This document shows positions 58,857-64,000 of a DNA stretch of 64,000 nt, in pieces. The position numbers and the translations under genes are program-made. Every line of letters begins with the position of its first letter. The first letter of the stretch is position 1. Under the pieces are notes generated by a model, which did no database searches, was not told the origin of the DNA, and saw only the letters and a program-made list of their open reading frames with translations. This DNA is from Byssochlamys sp. IMV 00236 (Eukaryota; Ascomycota; Eurotiomycetes; Eurotiales; Thermoascaceae), in NCBI GenBank assembly GCA_001931875.2, contig MSJH02000813.1, forward strand, positions 124,001-188,000. Direction: 5' to 3'.

Positions 58857-59932
58857 CTAGGCTTGCGAGGTAGTGTAGGCTCGCGAGATTGTGGTTTCGA
58901 AATCTTCCGGCTCGCGACCGAGCAGTTCACGTAGGAGCGGCGATGCTTTACTCGCTTCGCCTCTGCGGAAAGCTTCAAAAGCCGTTGCCCATGGTTTAGA
59001 GAGGTCAACGCCATGATACGTGAAGTTCGGCGAATTCTTGGGCTGGCGCGCGAACTCTTCATCCGACACCTGGACGATTTTCACAGGCTTCTTCGCGATC
59101 TTAGCCAGAATATCCACCGTCTCCTTCAGACTCAACACCTTGGTACCAGAAAGGAGAACCGTCTTATTCCGGAACTTGAACTCCTCTGGATTCTTAGCGA
59201 AGATATTCAACAGCTCCGCCGTTCCCTCTCCCAGTTCTTCCCGCTTGACCCAGGCAATTCCGGGGCCGGATCCGTCGTGGGCGATCTTGATCTCATCAAC
59301 CGGATCGGCGGGGTCAAAGAACGAGGTATAAAGAGGATACGATTCAGAGTACAGTCCCTCCCGTACAATGGTGTAGGCGAATCCGGGATGCAGACGGGCG
59401 CACTCTTCGAGATACTTCTCGGTAGTCAAATGAGCTTGCATCACATGAGCAACTGACTCTTTGCTTTCTGGACTGCCGGCGAATCCCAGGGATCCATAGA
59501 AAATGTATTTCACACCACTACGGAGAGCGTAGTCGATTGCAGTTCGGTGGCGCTATCAAGTTTTTGGTTTCCGTGTTAGTCTTGGCAAGAACATATATAT
59601 ATACCTAGGTAGTTATATATATAACTTATAAGTAACAACCTAGGTAGTCAAGACTGAACTGAACGTACCTCAGCTCGGTGCTCCACTTCAACTGAAGCAT
59701 ACGAGATCAGGAACAGAGTGTCGATTCCATCAAAAGCATGCTCTAGGGATTTGTCATCATCATAATCAGCCTGGCGAACAGTTGCTCCCGCAGCAGAGGC
59801 ATATTCTAACTTGTCGGGATACCGAGCGATGAAGACGAGATCTTTAGCCGGACGCCGCGGGAGCAAGTACTTGACAGTGCTACCACCAATACCACCCGCG
59901 GCAGGAAAGACGCCGATTCTCTGACTAGCCAT
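58857..59932 (-). CDS. NmrA-like NAD(P)-binding protein
   Basis: This is an atypical short-chain dehydrogenase-fold protein, either a redox sensor or an enzyme. Two exons on the minus strand (59932-59669, 59552-58857) give 319 residues. The dinucleotide loop is FPAAGGIGGSTVKYLL, with FIARYPDKL after strand 2 and RQADYDDDKSLEHAFDGIDTLFLIS, as in NmrA/isoflavone-reductase-like proteins. VKYIFYGSLGFAG and TIVREGLYSESYP are family-like segments. The 116-base intron contains palindromic TACCTAGGTA words. It is convergent with the wall-protein gene. It lies 7.4 kb from the peptide cluster, and I see no reason to include it there. Confidence 0.88.
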
Positions 59933-62247
59933 TGTGGAAAAAAAGAAGAAGAAAAAAAATCAACGAACAATAAATAAATAATAGATAATAATAATAATAA
60001 TATTAAATATAACCAACGTTGGGGTACAAAGCAGGTCAATTTATAGTGTGGGGATTCGATTGATTATTGGAGAGAGAGATTTATAATATAACTGGAAAAT
60101 GCGTGGGTTTGTCATCATCTACTCTAACTTAGTTACTGTGGCTCTACTTACTGTGGCTCAACCTATCCCCGTCAGTTGTAGACTTTTGATAACTATGATT
60201 TCAAATCCAAAAAGTGGCGACTTCTTCATATTTCACCGAGCCCCGGCGAAGATTCGGGAATTCCGGACCAAGGTCAAACAAAAGCTTCAACTTGTTCAAC
60301 GATAGTACAAATTATTATATAGAGTATACTCAGATTGCAGAGACAAAACCCAACCTTCACTGACATGAACTCGCAGAAGCAACTCTCCGCCCGATATCCT
60401 CAAACTCCCCTCATCACACTGACTGGCAAGATATTATTCAGTGATTCACATACGACTAGAATTAGAGGGGATCCTAGCGGACACAAAGCGGGTCTCCAAC
60501 CGAAGATCACCAACGATAGTTAGTTATTTAACTGTCGAGATCCCGATCAGAATCGTGCCATGGCCTCTTTAAACAGAATAATTGCGGACGGTTTTTCTTT
60601 CAGGCTGGGAACGATCCCCTTGCTTCCAGTCTGGCAAGGGCGACAATGAATAATACGGACATCGTTTCCTGTTTTCGCTCGGTTCTAAGTACTTCGGCAA
60701 AGAGGGGTTTCAATCGGTTCACAATAAGTAAGACTATTTTTTGCTCATCAGTTTCCGGATGGATGTTTGTTGTTCACCGTTCCCTTTTTATCAACGCAAT
60801 AATATTAGTTAGTTAGTTACCTGCCGGGTCGATTGTTAATAATAAACAACAATGAGTAATGATGACGGTGGTATATTCTACCGTGGACTCAATTTTTTTC
60901 TTTTTCGCAATTGGAATTCTTTTGCTTCTAGCCCTTTGAGAGTTTCGCATCCCAGAGTCAAGACGACAGGAAGCTAGCTGCAGGGTAGACCTTGTGGAAT
61001 CAATGCAAATGTAGCGTTTCTAAATAGTGTGAGAGATATCTCTCCCTCGATGGCAATTGCAGCGCAGCACATTCTATTCTCACCATAGTGCCAATTCCCC
61101 ACTGTACATTATTGGATCTAGGGAGGAGGGATCTTCGTCTCGTCTCGTATACGAAGTCCACCCTCGCCATCGTGGTCAAGGTTCCGAAGTCGAAGAGAAT
61201 TCGAGAGAGGCAGCAAATTCCATAAAGAAACCCTCCATGAATCTTGCATACGCTCCGTCGATGGGTAAGTCAGCCAGGGATCCTGAAGTATGTTTCTTAT
61301 TTCTATTTTGAATCTTGGTTTCTCAGAAGATGAATTGGCCATGTCCAAATGCTCCGCTATTCGAAACTAGACCTTTTATTATCATCTTAACACGGAGCTC
61401 GTCTTTACAGTTTAACCACTGATAATATCATGGTTCGAGATCATAGTATTCACTGTTAACTAGTGAGGGTCTACGGGTGGCTATATCTTCTGGAGTGAAT
61501 TTCCTTTAAAGTTACATGCATGAGTGATAAGATGCGTCAATTACTCGAAGAATTCACCTACCCTAGTTTGAATGTTTCACTTATCATTCAGCAAGTCCTG
61601 TGAATTTTACTAAAAAAAACCCCTCATCTTCCTACAAAAGAGAGAGAGCACTAGGAGAATAGCATACGAGGGTTCTCAAGGACCAGCATATGGTACTCTG
61701 CCCTCCGAGACTAGTTACTCTGAAACCATTCGATTTACTTTTGATAATAATCTGTTCTGTTCTAGCTTACTTACAATTCTGTATCTACTCAACTTTTCTT
61801 TCTTCTATGAACACTCATATCATCTGATCTTCGACGCTTTAGGTGATGTAAAACAAAGAATGACCAGCGTGTGTTCGACCAGCACATGGTTGCCCCCCAG
61901 ATCAGATTCAAAACACAACAACAACAGCATACACACTCCACCAAGCTCACTTGTCAACAAGTCTACTCTTTCTGTTGACGTGTCTGAATATCCTTCAAGA
62001 GCGCCATATCTGGCTTGTACATGTCTTCTGCTCTTGGGGAATAGTTATTTCATTTCATCTTTTCTTTCGGTTCTTGGTGGGAAAGAGTGGGGAGAAGCTG
62101 GGAACAGTCTTCACTCGTCTACTCACTTCTGATTCAAATTATCTCTCAGACTTTTGATATTACATGATATTCTAACTTGTAACGATACACACATCGTGTA
62201 ACGGAGGTATCTTGCTACGTGGAGGGATTTATTCCCCAAAGTCCATC
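59933..62247. other. Intergenic region of 2.3 kb
   Basis: This is bounded by two start codons, so promoters lie at both ends. Open frames under 95 codons are unconvincing. Short tandem words (GTTACTGTGGCTC-like near 60130-60155) and A/T runs occur. No repeat family is recognised. Confidence 0.5.
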
Positions 62248-64000
62248 ATGGAGTCGAATCCTGCTCCGAGTAAGTTAAGTTCTCCTTGGTTCGTTTCACG
62301 ATATAGTCACTTTTGATACTGATTCAACAAATAAGATCGGGGTTCTACAGAACAAGAACAAGACAGCGACAGGCACGAGAAACAGTCTTCACAAAGGTCA
62401 AATTCTCAAGTCCTTCATGAAGAGAATAATCGTGAAGATGCTCAGATTACCTATTCTGTCGAAGAATTAGAGACAACCATCGAGAAAGGCGTCAAGGCAA
62501 TCGAGCTCCTCCGCGAAGTCTTTCAAAAGTACGGCACCTGTGACCAACACTGGGAGGGCGAAATCGCCAAGGTCCTCAACTCCACGGACAAGATCAAATT
62601 TGTTATCGGCACCATTGGAACCACCGGAGCCGGGAAATCGTCCTTGATAAATGCGCTGGTGGATGAGGAGAGACTCGTCCCGACGAACTGTCTGCGCGCT
62701 TGTACTGCCGTCGCCACGGAGGTTTCGTATAATGACGGCGTGAGCAGATACAAGGCGCGCATTGAGTTTATTCAGCGCGATGCTTGGGAAAAGGAGCTGA
62801 GGATTTTGTTCCAGGACCTCAGCGACAGCAGCGGAGATGTTGTCCATGATAGTAGTCTCCCGAGAGACTCAGAGGTTGCCATGGCGCTTGACAAGATCAA
62901 GGCGGTTTATCCTTCGCTCAGCAAGGAAGATATCCTTGCGTCGTCTGTGGAGAAGTTGTTGAATGACCCGAGGTTGACAGAAACGTTCGGAACCACACTC
63001 ATATTTGAGGAGGAAAATCCAAAGAAGTTCTACGAGCGACTCAAAAGCTACGTTGATAGCAAGGAGAAAAGAAGAGGGAAGAAAAAGGAAGCCCAGAAAG
63101 ATGAACCGGAATGGTGGCCGCTCATCCGAGTGGTGAAAATTTACGTGAAAGCAAACGCATTGTCGACAGGAGCGGTCATTGTTGACCTTCCAGGAGTCCA
63201 GGACTCTAATACTGCTCGTGTGGCCGTTGCGGAAGAATACATGAAGAAGTGCTCAGCGCATTGGGTCGTCGCTCCGATAACCCGGGCTGTAGATGATGCC
63301 ATTGCGAAGAAGCTGCTTGGAGACAATATGAAGAGGCAGCTGGCGATGGATTCTGCCTTTGAGTCCATCACATTCATCTGTACCAAGACAGACGACGTCA
63401 GCACTACCGAAGCTCATGAGTCTCTCGATCTCCAGCTCACCGGCCTCATAGAAGAATCTGAAACCAAGAAAATAGAACGCGACTTACTAGAAAGTGAGAT
63501 TGAAGAACTTCAGACCATTGCCGACTCTGTCACGACAGAGTTGGCGCAGACCTTCGAGAAGCTAGTAGCATGGCAGGAACTTCTTGCGACATCTCGTGAT
63601 GGAGAGGAGGTATACCCTCCTATGGAGTTCTCAAGTCCGCTCAAACGAAAGAGAGGCCGCGGCGATACGCCGGAGAGAAAGAGACCAGAAGTTGATGACT
63701 CCGACGACGAGCTGGCCATGTCAGACGATGGGGGAGATACTGGAGAAGAAACCGAACTCAATCAAGTCACCGAAGCCCCAGAGAGACTACGCCCTCTAAC
63801 AGAATCCGACGTCAGTTCCAAACTTGAAGAGCTGAAAAGCAGAAGGGATGAGCTGGTCTCTAAGAGGGATGATCTGGCGCAGCAGATCAAAGAAAAAGAG
63901 AGAGCCCTGAATGATGTCTTCATGTCTGAAGAGGCCATACAAGGTCTCATAAATATTGAGTGTATCCGAGCCAGGAATGAATATTCTAAGGGTGCTATCC
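62248..64000 (+). CDS. Dynamin-superfamily GTPase, nuclear SLIP-GC-like (partial, runs off the right edge)
   Basis: This is a large GTPase cut by the window end; about 560 residues are visible. Exon 1 is 62248-62269. Exon 2 starts at 62336 (AAG acceptor) or, 15 bases later and also in frame, at 62351, and stays open to 64000. G1 is GTTGAGKSS (near 62617), G3 is DLPG (near 63184) and G4 is TKTD (near 63385). A long insert sits between G1 and G3. Towards the end are a basic nuclear-localisation-like cluster (LKRKRGRG...ERKRPE), an acidic stretch and a heptad coiled coil. This layout resembles the nuclear GTPase SLIP-GC and its fungal relatives. Start choice is moderate; the 3' part is missing. 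Confidence 0.85.

Noticed and set aside
58857..59932. NmrA-like gene as part of the peptide cluster
   Set aside because: It is more than 7 kb away beyond the Sur7-family gene and the wall-protein gene, with no sign of shared control.
1..64000. CRISPR arrays, rRNA genes, intact transposase or reverse transcriptase genes
   Set aside because: None seen. No regularly spaced repeat-spacer array, no rRNA landmarks and no DDE, RT or integrase motifs were found on either strand.

Overview
This window is from a filamentous ascomycete, most likely Aspergillus or a close Eurotiales relative. The evidence is short introns of about 50-70 bases with GT-AG ends, dense genes on both strands, and recognisable filamentous-fungal families: Spc7, PilA/Lsp1, exgB-type GH5 glucanase, Zn2Cys6 regulators, NmrA-like and UstYa-family proteins. 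I place no species. I built exon models by hand from splice sites and reading-frame continuity; nothing was searched.

Layout. 0-9.3 kb: a large uncharacterised protein, ribosomal protein S11 (uS17), and, divergent from it, the kinetochore scaffold Spc7/KNL1. 10.9-19.2 kb: a secreted GH5 glucanase converging on a Zn2Cys6 transcription factor, then a ten-exon secreted type B carboxylesterase. 19.2-23.0 kb: a gene desert with one copy of a dispersed repeat. 23.0-31.1 kb: a 6-phosphogluconate-dehydrogenase-like protein, a CYS-3/MetR-like bZIP factor and a PhyH-type Fe/2-oxoglutarate dioxygenase. 32.0-42.5 kb: the eisosome protein PilA, the XPG/Rad2 repair nuclease, and, divergent from Rad2, a WDR6/Rtt10 WD40 protein.

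43.2-51.4 kb is the most interesting part. It holds a secreted GH31 glycosidase, a short-chain dehydrogenase, a UstYa/DUF3328 protein, a 158-residue secreted protein with four Kex2-flanked repeats, and a second UstYa/DUF3328 protein. The repeat protein has the layout of a ribosomally made, Kex2-processed cyclic peptide (dikaritin-type RiPP) precursor. Each repeat has a Leu-[Ile/Val]-x-[Tyr/Phe]-Tyr-[Ile/Val] core. The likely route is secretion of the precursor, Kex2 cutting at dibasic sites, side-chain cyclisation by the two membrane-anchored UstYa-type enzymes, and reductive tailoring by the dehydrogenase. I see no tyrosinase, methyltransferase, P450 or transporter beside them.

52.5-64 kb: a Sur7/PalI tetraspanner, a 4-kb desert with the second copy of the dispersed repeat, a GPI-anchored Ser/Ala/Pro-rich wall protein, an NmrA-like protein, and the 5' part of a dynamin-superfamily nuclear GTPase (SLIP-GC-like) that runs off the right edge.

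No rRNA, CRISPR array, intact transposon or convincing tRNA gene was seen.
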